DNA from: a virus | Virus record (IMG/VR): IMGVR_UViG_3300023170_004698 | Location: 1-62,058 of that record | Reading direction: 5' to 3' (one strand) | DNA: 62,058 nt | Made by a program: the position numbers and the translations under genes | The notes under the pieces: model-generated | The model's database searches: none | What the model was told of the DNA's origin: nothing | The model's input: only the letters and a program-made list of their open reading frames with translations | Shown: positions 18,264 to 27,800 of the stretch, piece after piece | Numbering within the stretch: the stretch's first letter is position 1 | Layout: every line of letters begins with the position of its first letter

Positions 18264-19022
18264 CTACCACACTTCTGGGATTATTTGCTTAAAGTCTTTG
18301 AAGAAAGTAAGAGTTGACGTGGAGTTATCTGCAAAATATTCATCGACATCCTTGTGGCCATCTGGTAACTTTAAAAATCTAAGCTTAATCCCTTTATTGA
18401 TAAATTTATTATAAATTCTTTCAGCTGATTTTTGACCTGCATCATCTGCATCTAAAATAAAAGTTATTTTATCAGTATATCTTGCAAGCTTTAAGAAGTG
18501 CTTCTTTGAAAAAGCAGTTCCGCATATAGCTACTGAATTTTTAAAACCGTTCTTTGACATAGAAATATAATCAAAGTAACCTTCTGTAACGAAAACATTG
18601 TTTTTTTCCAAGATAGAGTTCTTGGACTTATTTAGCCCGTAGAGTATATCAGCCTTTTTATAGGAGGTGTTTTTATACTTTGGAATACCTACGAGTCTTC
18701 TTTCCTCCTCTTTCAAGAGCGTTCTTCCACTTATACCAACTAGATCATTATATTCTGAGTATATGGGAAAAACTAAATAAAAGTAATTAGAAAAATCACT
18801 TCCTCCAGAAAAGTTTGTTAAGTTAACCTTGGCTAAGAACTCTTCTGACACATAGTTTTTTAATATAGATATATTTTGTGGAAAAAAGCCTATTTTATTT
18901 TCTAAAACATCTCTTTTTTCCAAGCCCCTTTCTTTAACCAGATAATTAATACATTCTTTAGAATTTTTTAAATTAGACTGACATATTTTAACAAGCTTAT
19001 CAAATTCCTGGTGGGCATCCAT
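18264..19022 (-). CDS. DnaG-type primase catalytic part (Toprim), without the zinc domain
   Basis: The fold of the bacterial primase core is visible: an N-terminal subdomain (INYLVKERGLEKRDVLENKI, then FPIYSEYNDLVGISGR), then Toprim with VTEGYFDYIS (catalytic Glu, about residue 146) and ILDADDAGQKSAE (metal aspartates, about 187). It makes RNA primers for lagging-strand synthesis. At 252 residues it has no CHC2 zinc domain and no helicase-binding tail. The matching zinc domain is encoded separately at 46769-47305, so primase is split into two genes about 28 kb apart. It lies near RecA and GroEL in the replication block. Confidence 0.85.
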   Translation of the reverse strand: MDAHQEFDKLVKICQSNLKNSKECINYLVKERGLEKRDVLENKIGFFPQNISILKNYVSEEFLAKVNLTNFSGGSDFSNYFYLVFPIYSEYNDLVGISGRTLLKEEERRLVGIPKYKNTSYKKADILYGLNKSKNSILEKNNVFVTEGYFDYISMSKNGFKNSVAICGTAFSKKHFLKLARYTDKITFILDADDAGQKSAERIYNKFINKGIKLRFLKLPDGHKDVDEYFADNSTSTLTFFKDFKQIIPEVW

Positions 19023-19025
19023 TGG

Positions 19026-19361
19026 CTACTCTCCATATTCTTTTACGGCAGCAGCCATGGTTTCCGTTATATTAATCTGGCATCCAGATCGGTTGTTGGG
19101 GCAATTCTTTCCCACGAGAACGCTGTTTACCATGACTGCTTGGACTTCTTTTTCACAAGCATTACAAGGGAAAGTAAAGGCCTTGCTCTTTGTGTTTCTG
19201 ATTATATCGCCAGTTGTTTTCATCGACAACTTGCTAAACTCAGAAATATCAGGAAGAACATCTCCACACGTATTACATATTGCATTATTTGTCTCGACAT
19301 CTAAAGAGCAGTCTGTCTGCCCATTGCTTTCTTTGCATTTTGGATTACATCTAACTAACAT
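19026..19361 (-). CDS. Zinc-ribbon protein, 111 aa, unknown function
   Basis: Three cysteine modules are seen: CNPKCKESNGQTDC at the N-terminus, CNTCG near residue 32, and CNACEKE near residue 70 with a later CPNNRSGC, so it probably binds two zinc ions. It sits between recA and the Toprim primase with gaps of one and three bases, which suggests a role in replication or recombination. No family recognised; the pattern is reminiscent of small phage proteins that contact nucleic acid or replication enzymes. Confidence 0.65.
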   Translation of the reverse strand: MLVRCNPKCKESNGQTDCSLDVETNNAICNTCGDVLPDISEFSKLSMKTTGDIIRNTKSKAFTFPCNACEKEVQAVMVNSVLVGKNCPNNRSGCQINITETMAAAVKEYGE

Positions 19362-19362
19362 A

Positions 19363-20502
19363 TTACACCATTCCCAAAAGTGGATTATCCTCTAACTCTT
19401 CTGGCTCTGCCTCTGGCATAGCTTCGCCATTTATGTATATGTTCTGAACACTGGCCAGATAATCATCGACAAGATTATTTTCTACAAAATAAGCAAAAGC
19501 AGCGTCTCTGCCTCTTATTTTTTCCATACCTATCTGATAGCTCTGATTGTTTGGTCTATCAATCAGATTATATTTGATTGCTAGCTCAAAAACCTCTGTC
19601 GCAGTCTCGACTATCCCTTCTTCATACTTAATTTTGTACTCGGCCTGTCTAAAGGGTGCGCCGACTTTGTTTTTCTGAATTTTGGCCCGAACGGTATGCC
19701 CAATCCTCTCTTCATCGTCTCCTTTTATTACGGAGTCGGCAGAAAAAACTGGAGCCATATTTATCATTAAGCTGCAAGCATGCTTTAGAGCCTTTCCTCC
19801 AGGAGAGGTTGATGGGTCACCAAACATTTGCCCTAGATTTACCCTGACCTGATTGATTCCAATAAACGCTACATTGGCCTGGGCTACTACCGGAGTTAGC
19901 TTTTTAAGCTCTGTAGATAAGAATCTAGGTATTGGGGCCATATTTGCCTTACCCACTTCTGCCGATACCTCAAGCGGCGTATTTAAGACAGCAATTGAGT
20001 CAAGGACAATAATTCCTAGATTCTTAAACCTTGGATCACTACCCTCGATTACATGATCAAGGATGCCCTTCATTGCTTTGGATACCTTCTTTGTGGTCTT
20101 GTTTACCTTTACCTTTCCAATAAGGCCTTCAAAAATAGCCTTAGCATCATTTGTTTTGATGACAATGACTCGTGAAGTATCAACACCCTGCTTTTCCGCC
20201 CACTCAGGATCATAAGTATACTCTGCGTCAATGAAAAGAGCTGTATTTTCTGGATTCTTTTGCTGATACTCTCTAATGATTGATAGTGCAAGCATAGTTT
20301 TTCCAGAGCTTTCCTGTCCTGCAAGCTGAGTTATTCTCCCCAGCGGAATTCCTCCGATTCCTATTGCCTCATCAAGCTTTGGGCTTCCGGTGCTGACCGC
20401 CTCATACTTTGTTGCAATATTGCCATCAAAAAAAACAGTGTCTTCTCCAAAGAACTTTAGTATTTCTTTTTCTGCCTCTGTTTGTGTTACTCTTTTTGCC
20501 AT
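19363..20502 (-). CDS. recA: RecA-family recombinase
   Basis: Strand-exchange ATPase for recombination and repair. Walker A is GQESSGKT (residues 62-69), the catalytic glutamate lies in FIDAEYTYDPEW (about 92), Walker B-like IIVLDSIAVL follows, and the DNA-binding-loop region FIGINQVRVNLGQMFGDP then SPGGKALKHACS is close to cellular RecA. The C-terminus (from about 340) is acidic and Pro/Glu-rich, which in RecA restrains DNA binding. At 379 residues it is near full cellular length, so it is RecA-like rather than the shorter UvsX of T4. It follows groEL by 12 bases and is near SSB, RuvC and SbcCD. Confidence 0.93.
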   Translation of the reverse strand: MAKRVTQTEAEKEILKFFGEDTVFFDGNIATKYEAVSTGSPKLDEAIGIGGIPLGRITQLAGQESSGKTMLALSIIREYQQKNPENTALFIDAEYTYDPEWAEKQGVDTSRVIVIKTNDAKAIFEGLIGKVKVNKTTKKVSKAMKGILDHVIEGSDPRFKNLGIIVLDSIAVLNTPLEVSAEVGKANMAPIPRFLSTELKKLTPVVAQANVAFIGINQVRVNLGQMFGDPSTSPGGKALKHACSLMINMAPVFSADSVIKGDDEERIGHTVRAKIQKNKVGAPFRQAEYKIKYEEGIVETATEVFELAIKYNLIDRPNNQSYQIGMEKIRGRDAAFAYFVENNLVDDYLASVQNIYINGEAMPEAEPEELEDNPLLGMV

Positions 20503-20514
20503 AATGACTCCTAA

Positions 20515-22152
20515 TTAATATTTATGTGAAAGCTTTCCTTCTTCTGGCGGGCGCCACCCAGCGGGAGGTTGCCAGCTAGAAGGATTTTCCTTTTGCTCGG
20601 AAACTACTGCACCTGTATTTATAAGCAACATAGAGATGCTGGCAGCATTTTCTAGAGCGGTTCTTGTCACTTTCTTTGGATCAATCACGCCTGCTTTGAC
20701 TAAATCTTCAAAAGTATTTGTAGCAGCATTGTATCCAAAATTTGTGTTATCAGAGGCCAGTACTTTTTCAATTATTTCTCTTGAATCTAAGTCTGCATTT
20801 TCTACGATTTGCGTTATCGGTCTCTTGCATGCATCAATCACCACTTTTACTGCAGGCAAAATATCTTCTGAGAAGGAATCTAGATCAACTAAGCTTGATG
20901 CCCTAAGTAGTGCCGTCCCACCCCCGGGAACATAGCCCTCTTCTATCGCAGCCTTTGTTGCACATATAGCGTCCTCAACCCTATCGCCTTTTTCTCTCAA
21001 CTCAAGTTCTGTGGAGTATCCCACAGATATAATTGCGGCTTTACTTTTTAGAAAAGATATTCTATTTCTTGAGTCTATTAGCATTTTTTCTGATATAAGC
21101 TTCTGAGAATCAGATTCATATATTGCTAGCTTTTCTGCAACTCTGGCGTCATCTTTTCTGCCCTCTACAATCCTTGTAGAATATTGATTTACAATAACTC
21201 TACCTGCAAACCCCAAATCCTTCACTTCCATATCAACAACTGCGCACTCATCTCCAGCGACTACTGTTCCAACTAATGTGGAGAGAGCACTAATCCACTC
21301 TTCCTGAGCAACGCCTAGCACCGGAATCTTCACGGCAACAGCCTTAATTCTCCCCAGCCTGTTGTTGGCAATAAGAGTTTGCAAGACCTCTTTGTTAACA
21401 TCCTTTGCGAGTATAAGGACTGGAACATTTTCTTCGGAAAGTTTATGTAATAGCTTTAGGTAAAGATTAAGATTTGACATTTCCTCATTACATATAAGTA
21501 TTCGGCACTCCTCAAAGGCAATCTCCGCAGCACCCTCAAGGGCAAATCCTGGAGATATCCAGCCATTCTCTAGCTCTATTCCATCGACTATATTTACTGA
21601 GTTTCCAATTCCTGGAGATGCCTTTGCTATAACCGTTCCGTCCATATCTACTGCAACAAATGCTTCAGCAATACTCTCTCCCAAATCAGAGTCATTATTT
21701 GCAGATATAGTTGCAACATTCTTTAGATCATCAAAATTGTTAGCATCACTTTTCATCTCGTCTAACTTTTCAAAGATTGCCTGCTTTGCTGCCTCAACCC
21801 CATTTCTCAGAGAAAGCGGGGAATATCCATTTGATAAAAGCTCGCAGCCATTCTTTAAAATTTCATCAGCAAGAACTGTAGCTGTAGTTGTTCCGTCCCC
21901 AGCTATTGCGGCAGTTCTTCCTGCCGCCTCCTTTATAAGCTGGCAGGATAAATCTTCAACAGGATCGTCTAGAACTATTTCTCTAGCAACAGAAACGCCA
22001 TCCTTTGTAAGGACTGGCGCTCCAACAAACTTGCCCAATATAACGTTTTTACCTTGCGGACCCATAGTTACCGCAACAGTTTTTGATAGCTTTTCAGAAC
22101 CTGCCAAAATCTTTTCCCTAGCAGATTTGCTGTAAGTTAAATCCTTTGCCAT
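20515..22152 (-). CDS. groEL: GroEL-type chaperonin (phage-encoded)
   Basis: Forms a double ring that folds proteins using ATP. Seen: the start MAKDLTYSKSAR, the ATP site GDGTTTATVL (residues 85-94), and RVEDAICATKAAIEEG with the catalytic aspartate followed by GGGTALLR. The equatorial and intermediate domains are well kept. The apical domain differs: the usual GFGDRR region reads VLGVAQEE, and the normal Gly-Gly-Met tail is replaced by SWQPPAGWRPPEEG. No groES gene is in the window. Its start lies 34 bases inside ruvC, so the two are translationally linked. Known precedents: phages EL and OBP encode chaperonins that work without a co-chaperonin. Confidence 0.95.
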   Translation of the reverse strand: MAKDLTYSKSAREKILAGSEKLSKTVAVTMGPQGKNVILGKFVGAPVLTKDGVSVAREIVLDDPVEDLSCQLIKEAAGRTAAIAGDGTTTATVLADEILKNGCELLSNGYSPLSLRNGVEAAKQAIFEKLDEMKSDANNFDDLKNVATISANNDSDLGESIAEAFVAVDMDGTVIAKASPGIGNSVNIVDGIELENGWISPGFALEGAAEIAFEECRILICNEEMSNLNLYLKLLHKLSEENVPVLILAKDVNKEVLQTLIANNRLGRIKAVAVKIPVLGVAQEEWISALSTLVGTVVAGDECAVVDMEVKDLGFAGRVIVNQYSTRIVEGRKDDARVAEKLAIYESDSQKLISEKMLIDSRNRISFLKSKAAIISVGYSTELELREKGDRVEDAICATKAAIEEGYVPGGGTALLRASSLVDLDSFSEDILPAVKVVIDACKRPITQIVENADLDSREIIEKVLASDNTNFGYNAATNTFEDLVKAGVIDPKKVTRTALENAASISMLLINTGAVVSEQKENPSSWQPPAGWRPPEEGKLSHKY

Positions 22153-22687
22153 TATCCAACTCCTTGTAAATATGTGTTAGCGCTACAGCAATAGCATCAG
22201 CTTCGTCAAAGCACTCATCTTTTATAGTGCCTGTTTTCTTTTTTCTAATTTTAAAACTTTTAAATTTTTCAACAATAAAATCAAAAGCTTCTTCTTTTGA
22301 AGATATTTTTGTGCCAGCTATTTTGGATAAAACAGATCTTATTGAAATTACAGCATATCTATTAGGCTCAATGTTAATTGCTTTTATTGAGCCAATAGAG
22401 GTTACTTCATTAAATACAGACAAAACAATTATAGTTCTGGCCGTACTTCTTCCTCTTGAGAACTTATTCGCATAAGCCTCTATGGCAACAGAATCTGGAG
22501 ATTTATCAGATAAAAAATCAATTATTTTATCTAAATAATCTGCAGCCCTAACTGACAAAGATCCCTTTGCTGATTTCATTGGCTTTATATGCCCATATTC
22601 TTCTAGCTTGCAAATATTTTCATCATAAGAAAATAATGCCCAACCAACAGTTGAAGATGATATGTCTAATCCAATTACTTTATTCAT
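22118..22687 (-). CDS. ruvC: RuvC-like Holliday junction resolvase
   Basis: RNase H-fold nuclease that cuts four-way junctions and branched DNA before packaging. Four acidic residues are visible in order: Asp in GLDISSSTVGWALF (residue 7), Glu in VAIEAYANKFSRGRST (about 70), and the pair in CFDEADAIAVAL (about 160-165). Length 189 is typical of RuvC (about 170). The gene starts six bases after the SSB terminator hairpin, and its 3' end overlaps groEL by 35 bases. Confidence 0.85.
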   Translation of the reverse strand: MNKVIGLDISSSTVGWALFSYDENICKLEEYGHIKPMKSAKGSLSVRAADYLDKIIDFLSDKSPDSVAIEAYANKFSRGRSTARTIIVLSVFNEVTSIGSIKAINIEPNRYAVISIRSVLSKIAGTKISSKEEAFDFIVEKFKSFKIRKKKTGTIKDECFDEADAIAVALTHIYKELDNGKGFNLQQIC

Positions 22688-22692
22688 AACAA

Positions 22693-22724
22693 AAGGCGCG
22701 TAAAGATTATACTTTACGCGCCTT
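22693..22724 (-). terminator. Strong terminator after the SSB gene
   Basis: A perfect 13-bp inverted repeat (AAGGCGCGTAAAG and CTTTACGCGCCTT) with a six-base loop, followed on the minus strand by TTTTG directly before the ruvC start. It ends the SSB transcript 27 bases after the stop codon. Single-strand binding protein is needed in large amounts, so a dedicated short transcript is sensible. Confidence 0.88.
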
Positions 22725-22750
22725 AGAAAGTAATTTGTTTTTACAAAAAA

Positions 22751-23371
22751 CTATTCAAAATCAAAGTCAAAATCATCGTCCGAAGCCGTTGACTCCTCAG
22801 ATGTTGAGGAGGTATCTCCGGTAGACCATCCCATTCGCTCACAAACCGTCTCAGCAGTTGAGGGAGAGATTGCCTTTTCAAGATTGACCCTGTCGTTAAA
22901 CTCCATGAACTTCGCCTTGAAGTCAGACGATAAGCTCTCTTTTGGATTCGGCTGCACGCTGTAAAGAGGCTGCTGCCCAGGGGATCCGCGAAGAATGGTA
23001 ACATCATACTGAGTTACCTTGCCCCAGCGACTGTTGTTGTAAAGGGCCTTGATTCCATTATAAATCTGAGGGCCAACTTCAAGAAGGCGGAAGGTATCAT
23101 CGCTACGATCAAGAACCTTGATTAACCAGCGAGCCTGACGCTTAAAACCAGAGTCCTCAAGACGAGAAACAAGCTCAGGGTTATTTACGGGAGAGTTGAT
23201 CTTGCCCTTCTTGCCGTCTGCGCCTACAATCCAATGGATGTAAAACTGAACGGGATTGCCCATAATGCGGACTGTGTTTTCGCCCTCTTCGAGCCTCATG
23301 AAATCAGACTTTCCGCCTGAACCTGAGTCTGCTGAATTCCAATCTACTTCACCAAATACCATATTTGACAT
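22751..23371 (-). CDS. Single-stranded DNA-binding protein (T4 gp32-like arrangement)
   Basis: A 206-residue protein with a central OB-fold-like region (NTVRIMGNPVQFYIHWIVG, then RQARWLIKVLDRSDDTFRLL and WGKVTQYDVTILRGSP) and a Ser/Thr-rich linker ending in a very acidic, aromatic tail DDDFDFDFE. Such tails recruit partners in both gp32 and bacterial SSB. It coats exposed single strands in replication and recombination. A 71-base leader precedes it (23372-23442) and a strong terminator follows it. The N-terminus lacks a clear gp32-type zinc module. Confidence 0.85.
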   Translation of the reverse strand: MSNMVFGEVDWNSADSGSGGKSDFMRLEEGENTVRIMGNPVQFYIHWIVGADGKKGKINSPVNNPELVSRLEDSGFKRQARWLIKVLDRSDDTFRLLEVGPQIYNGIKALYNNSRWGKVTQYDVTILRGSPGQQPLYSVQPNPKESLSSDFKAKFMEFNDRVNLEKAISPSTAETVCERMGWSTGDTSSTSEESTASDDDFDFDFE

Positions 23372-23442
23372 AATATTACTCCTATTATTGTTTTTGTGGC
23401 AGTTATCGCACCATGCGAATTTAGCCGGGTTTGTTTAAGGAT

Positions 23443-23997
23443 TTACTCCCAAGGACTATCGTTATCATCTATGATGATATCATCATCTTTTCCACTGGAT
23501 GGGAGTGATCCAGCAGATGCATCTATACCATTATACCCAATATTACTAGACATTTCTATAGAATAATCTCTTTTTAGGAATGTTTTTAGAGAGTAGTGCC
23601 AGCCCGAAAAATAGCTTGCCTTATTCTCTAGCCACTTCTTGCAAGCCTTGGCCATTACCAAGTTATTGCAAGCCTCAATATAATCGTCGTCAGCTTGGGC
23701 AAACCACTCTTTGTCTTTAGCTGTTTTGTGGCCAGCAGCCTTAGCTTTATTTAAAGCTGCATTAGACCAAGCTTTATTTTTTTCAGACTCCAATGATCCA
23801 ATAAGCCTATCCAGTTCGATTATTCTTTCTTGGCATAGATTTTGTGCTTCAAGAGTTAAAAGCAAACCTCTTTCTGCAATGTTAAGATCAACTATACCAC
23901 TTTTTGGAAGCATAGATATAATCTTTTTTATTGGTTCTATATCAATATTTGTTATTGAAAAATTATCGCTAAAAGCGACTTTATGCAAAAGCGTCAT
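23443..23997 (-). CDS. 184-aa helical protein, candidate UvsY-like recombination mediator
   Basis: Largely helical: residues 50-145 form long amphipathic helices (LIGSLESEKNKAWSNAALNK, then NNLVMAKACKKWLENKASYF), and the C-terminus is Gly/Ser-rich and acidic, ending DDNDSPWE. It starts four bases inside the upstream gene with a good GGAG ribosome site and is next to SSB. In T4, UvsY is a small helical protein that loads the recombinase onto gp32-coated DNA; size, helicity and neighbours suggest the same role here, but sequence similarity is not evident by eye. Confidence 0.45.
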   Translation of the reverse strand: MTLLHKVAFSDNFSITNIDIEPIKKIISMLPKSGIVDLNIAERGLLLTLEAQNLCQERIIELDRLIGSLESEKNKAWSNAALNKAKAAGHKTAKDKEWFAQADDDYIEACNNLVMAKACKKWLENKASYFSGWHYSLKTFLKRDYSIEMSSNIGYNGIDASAGSLPSSGKDDDIIIDDNDSPWE

Positions 23998-24323
23998 TGT
24001 TTCTCCAACCTTTTTTCCAGCCGCTCCAGCCTCTCCAATATATTAGGCGCCGCGCCGATTTGGTCAATAAAATTTTCAACTTTTTTTATTGAGCCTTCTA
24101 GAATTCTAACCCGCTGATTTACCATAACATTTAAAATAAAGTATATAACCATAATGTTTATACGCTGTCCAACTTGCGGCATAATGCCAGTTATTAGACC
24201 ATTTTTATCTGTTTCAAACAAGCCTACAAAATCGCGCTCTCCAACGGCCTCTCTTATCTGCAGGTAATATCTATACTCTGTATCATTTAAATCCAGCCTT
24301 TTATTTCCAACTGCTCTGATCAA
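23994..24323 (-). CDS. 109-aa protein, unknown function, TTG start
   Basis: The frame begins with TTG at 24323, overlapping the upstream stop as TTGA, with AAGGG about nine bases before it. The protein has a folded N-terminal part (RLDLNDTEYRYYLQIREAVG), a short hydrophobic helix (INIMVIYFILNVMVNQ) and a C-terminal coiled coil (LERLERLEKRLEKQ). It is between the zinc protein and the UvsY-like candidate in the polymerase-SSB gene run. Not recognised. Confidence 0.65.
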   Translation of the reverse strand: MIRAVGNKRLDLNDTEYRYYLQIREAVGERDFVGLFETDKNGLITGIMPQVGQRINIMVIYFILNVMVNQRVRILEGSIKKVENFIDQIGAAPNILERLERLEKRLEKQ

Positions 24324-24829
24324 GAGTCTACCCTTCTAACCATTGCTCCTGGCTTATTTATTCTGTTTTCTTTGGCAATTCTTTTCAGCCTTTGTATGCG
24401 AAGATCTTCATCCATCTCTTCTGCGGTTAAGTCTGCCGATGAAGAAATCATTTCTTTTCTAACTTGTTCTCTTATATCTTCGTAAGATTCAGAATCCTCC
24501 TCTTCTTTCTCGCGTTTAGCCACCTCTGCGCTTACTCTGGCCACCTTTTCCTCTCCAGATTCCTCTTCCGGCTCTGAGGCTTCCTCCTTTTCGACATCAA
24601 GGCTCGGCGGGAAAAACTCGATCAACATGAACAAGGCTATATCAAAGATATCATCAGAATCTAATTTGCTAGAAAACGGCTGATTTGTTACTTTATTTTT
24701 AAATATATCTAACCTTCTTTTATGCACCTCTCCCAGCAAGGCGCTTCCGCATGCAGGGCAGCAGTTGTTTGTTATTGCATGACGCATACTTTGCTGCACA
24801 GAAAAATTGCATTTTCTACATTCAATCAT
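24320..24829 (-). CDS. Zinc-ribbon protein, 169 aa, unknown function
   Basis: The N-terminus has a four-cysteine ribbon (CRKC at residue 4 and CPAC near residue 24), followed by a short folded part and then a highly acidic low-complexity stretch (residues 78-125, Glu, Ser and Lys rich) and a basic C-terminus. The start overlaps the polymerase stop (ATGA). An N-terminal zinc ribbon with a charged linker suits a nucleic acid or protein adaptor at the replication fork. No family recognised. Confidence 0.65.
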   Translation of the reverse strand: MIECRKCNFSVQQSMRHAITNNCCPACGSALLGEVHKRRLDIFKNKVTNQPFSSKLDSDDIFDIALFMLIEFFPPSLDVEKEEASEPEEESGEEKVARVSAEVAKREKEEEDSESYEDIREQVRKEMISSSADLTAEEMDEDLRIQRLKRIAKENRINKPGAMVRRVDS

Positions 24830-27800
24830 ATGTTTCTCCCATATACTCTTTCTAATGATGAAAGGGCTAGATCTTTTTGGCCCATGTATTCGTTAACTTT
24901 GCAAATAGCTTTGATTGGCAAGCCTTCTTTTAAGACCATCTTATATTTATCATAGTCATCGGCCCAAAGAGTTAGGCCGCAAGTATCACCATTTACATCT
25001 TCTACTAAATATTTTGCAAATTTTCTACCAACATTTTTGCCATTTTTAATCTTGAATTCTTTTATCTTGGTCTTTATTATAGCCTCAATTTTAACTCTGG
25101 CACCACTATTTTGATCCTCGACCTCTTTTAGCGGAGTAACGAACGGCCCGCCGCTAAAGAAGCTTGAAAAAACCTCATGCAGACTGCCAGAGATCGATCT
25201 TCCAAGAACCTCTCTTTCATAGAGTAGAATTTCTTTTCTATCCCATTCATCGTCAGATACGGCATAGATAAGGCCGGAAATTATATCTGAGAACCTATCT
25301 GTCTCAGGGCCTATATCAAATTTGCCAAATAACTTATCTCTGATATCTTTTGTTATCTTTTTTATCTCAGGATGAGCATCAAGAATGTCTTTTTCAACCT
25401 CTTTCTTTATAGCATTCTTTGCCTTTGATCTATACTTTTGATAATTATCATGCATATCCATTCTTGTAAGATCAAAGGAATCTAGAGCACCAGCCTTTGC
25501 TAAAGATTGAATAACGGTTTTTCCTACAGTTCGGCTGTTGTTTTTTGATACAAATTCTATGAAAGAAGTATACGGCTGCATTTCTACAATTGATTCAATA
25601 GCTTTCTCTCCAACACCTTTAATTGCTGATAGTCCGGTCGATATAACCATATCCTCTAGAACCTTGTAATTGCCGATTGAATCATTAACATTTGGATTTA
25701 CGATTCTTATTCCCATCGACTTGCACTCTGAGAGATATTCCTGAGCCTTATCAGAGTTTGGATCTTCAGAGTTAAGTAGAGCACACATAAATTGTGTAGG
25801 ATAATGACATCTTAACCAAGCGGTATAAAATGAAATGTGAGAGTAAGAAATAGAGTGTGACTTATTGAATGCATAGCCACCAAGAGGCTCGATGTACCTC
25901 TTCCAGATAAGGCAAGCGGTCTTGTAATCCATTCCGGAATTTTCCATACAGTCTTTTACAAAGTTTGCCTCAGTTTTTAGAACAAGGTCTGGATCCTTGC
26001 CCTTTAGCTTGCTGATTTTTCTTAGCGAGTCAGCCTGATTTAGGTCCCATCCGGCGCAATCTTGAGCAATAAACATTGCCTGCTCCTCATAAACGAGGAT
26101 GCCATAGGTTTTCTTCAGTGCTCTTTCGAGCTTAGGATGATCATACTTGGTCGGTTCAAGGCCGAGCCTTCTTTTTGCGTACTTTTTTCTTTCCTCTGGA
26201 AGGCACGAAGGTCTGCCGATAGCGTTAATATCAGATATGTCCTCAATACATTTTGGCTTTAGCTTTATGCAGAAAGGCGTAAGTGATGACTCTAACTGAA
26301 ATACTCCAGCTGTTTCACCTCGACCAAGCATTGCATATACCTTTTGATCGTTAAGATCAATATCCTCAATAGATACGTCCTTCCCCGTAGACGACTTGAT
26401 GAGTCTAAAGGTATTATCTATAACGGTTAGAGTTTTAAGGCCCAGAAGGTCCATCTTAATTAGACCATTAGTTTCGCAGCGATTCTTCTCCCACTGCGTA
26501 ACAACGCCACCCTCATCATCGATTCTTAACGGAACAGTTTTATGAAGAGGCTCCTCTCCAATCACCATGCCGGCAGCGTGAACAGACCAATTTCTAGTTA
26601 GATTCTGTAGCTTTCCGCCATACTCATAAAGATCAGGGTATTTTTGCATATAAGCTGCAAACTGATCGCTCTCGCCCATTGCTTTTTCAAGCGTTTTTGC
26701 GTCAGGCATAATAGAGGTAATGTGATTTGCTATCTTAAATGCAGCCGTTTTATCTCCGCCAAGCCTTAGGCTTCTCGCAACATCCTTGATTACAACCTTC
26801 GGAGACAGGGTGCTCCAGTTTGAGATGGAGGCGACCCTATCCTCTCCGTACTTTTCTTTGATATACTCTTTCACTAGAGAAGGATCTGAAAAGTCAGTAT
26901 CAATATCAGGGAAAGATTTCTTTTGGTTGTTATGGAACCTTTCAAAGATCAAGTCATACTCGATAGGGTCCACGCCCGTAATGCCTGTCAAGTAAGCGAC
27001 AAGCGAGCCAGCAGAGCTTCCTCTGGCTGGACCAACCGGCATTCTTTGCTTAGCCCAATTAATATAGTCGGAAACGATTAGCATGTAAGATGAGAAGTTT
27101 TTGTCTTCAAGAACAGATAACTCCATCTTTACTCGGTCCCAATAAAAATCTCGATCCTCTTCAGACAGGTGGGAGAACTTCTCTTTAAAGCCCTCTATGC
27201 ACTTATAGCGAAGATAAGATTGATCTTCCGGGATTGTCGATCTACTCCTCTCCTTCCAAGAGGAGAACTCAGAATAATCATCCTGATTTTCTACAGGGAA
27301 AGCGGGCAATCTTGGGCCATCGGGCTTTATGTATGACGGCTCTTGACATGACTCCATAATTTTTATTGTATTTGCCATCCCAAGCTCAGCAACATCTCGG
27401 CCAAAGAAGTCGATAATTTCTTCATGAGTTTTTAGATACATATCTTGAACGCCATACCTAAAGCGATCTGGATCATCTACTGCTTTCTTATCCTTGATTG
27501 CAAGCATAAAATCATGATACTTAGCGTGCTCTTTGTCTCGATAGTGAGCATCACATGTAATTACATAAGGAATATCATAATCTCTAGAGATTTTCAAAAG
27601 AGATTGATTCAGCTTTTGCTGATTTACCTCTTTTCCGTTTTTTCCTACGGCATGTAAAGCATGGGGCTGCAACTCAAGAAAGAACCTATCTCCAAAGATA
27701 GACTTAAACATCGAGATGTACCTAAGTGCATTAGCCTCATCTTGCTCAGTGATAAGAGTCTTTGCGATTAGTCCGTTAGAGCAAGCTGTAAGTGCAACAA

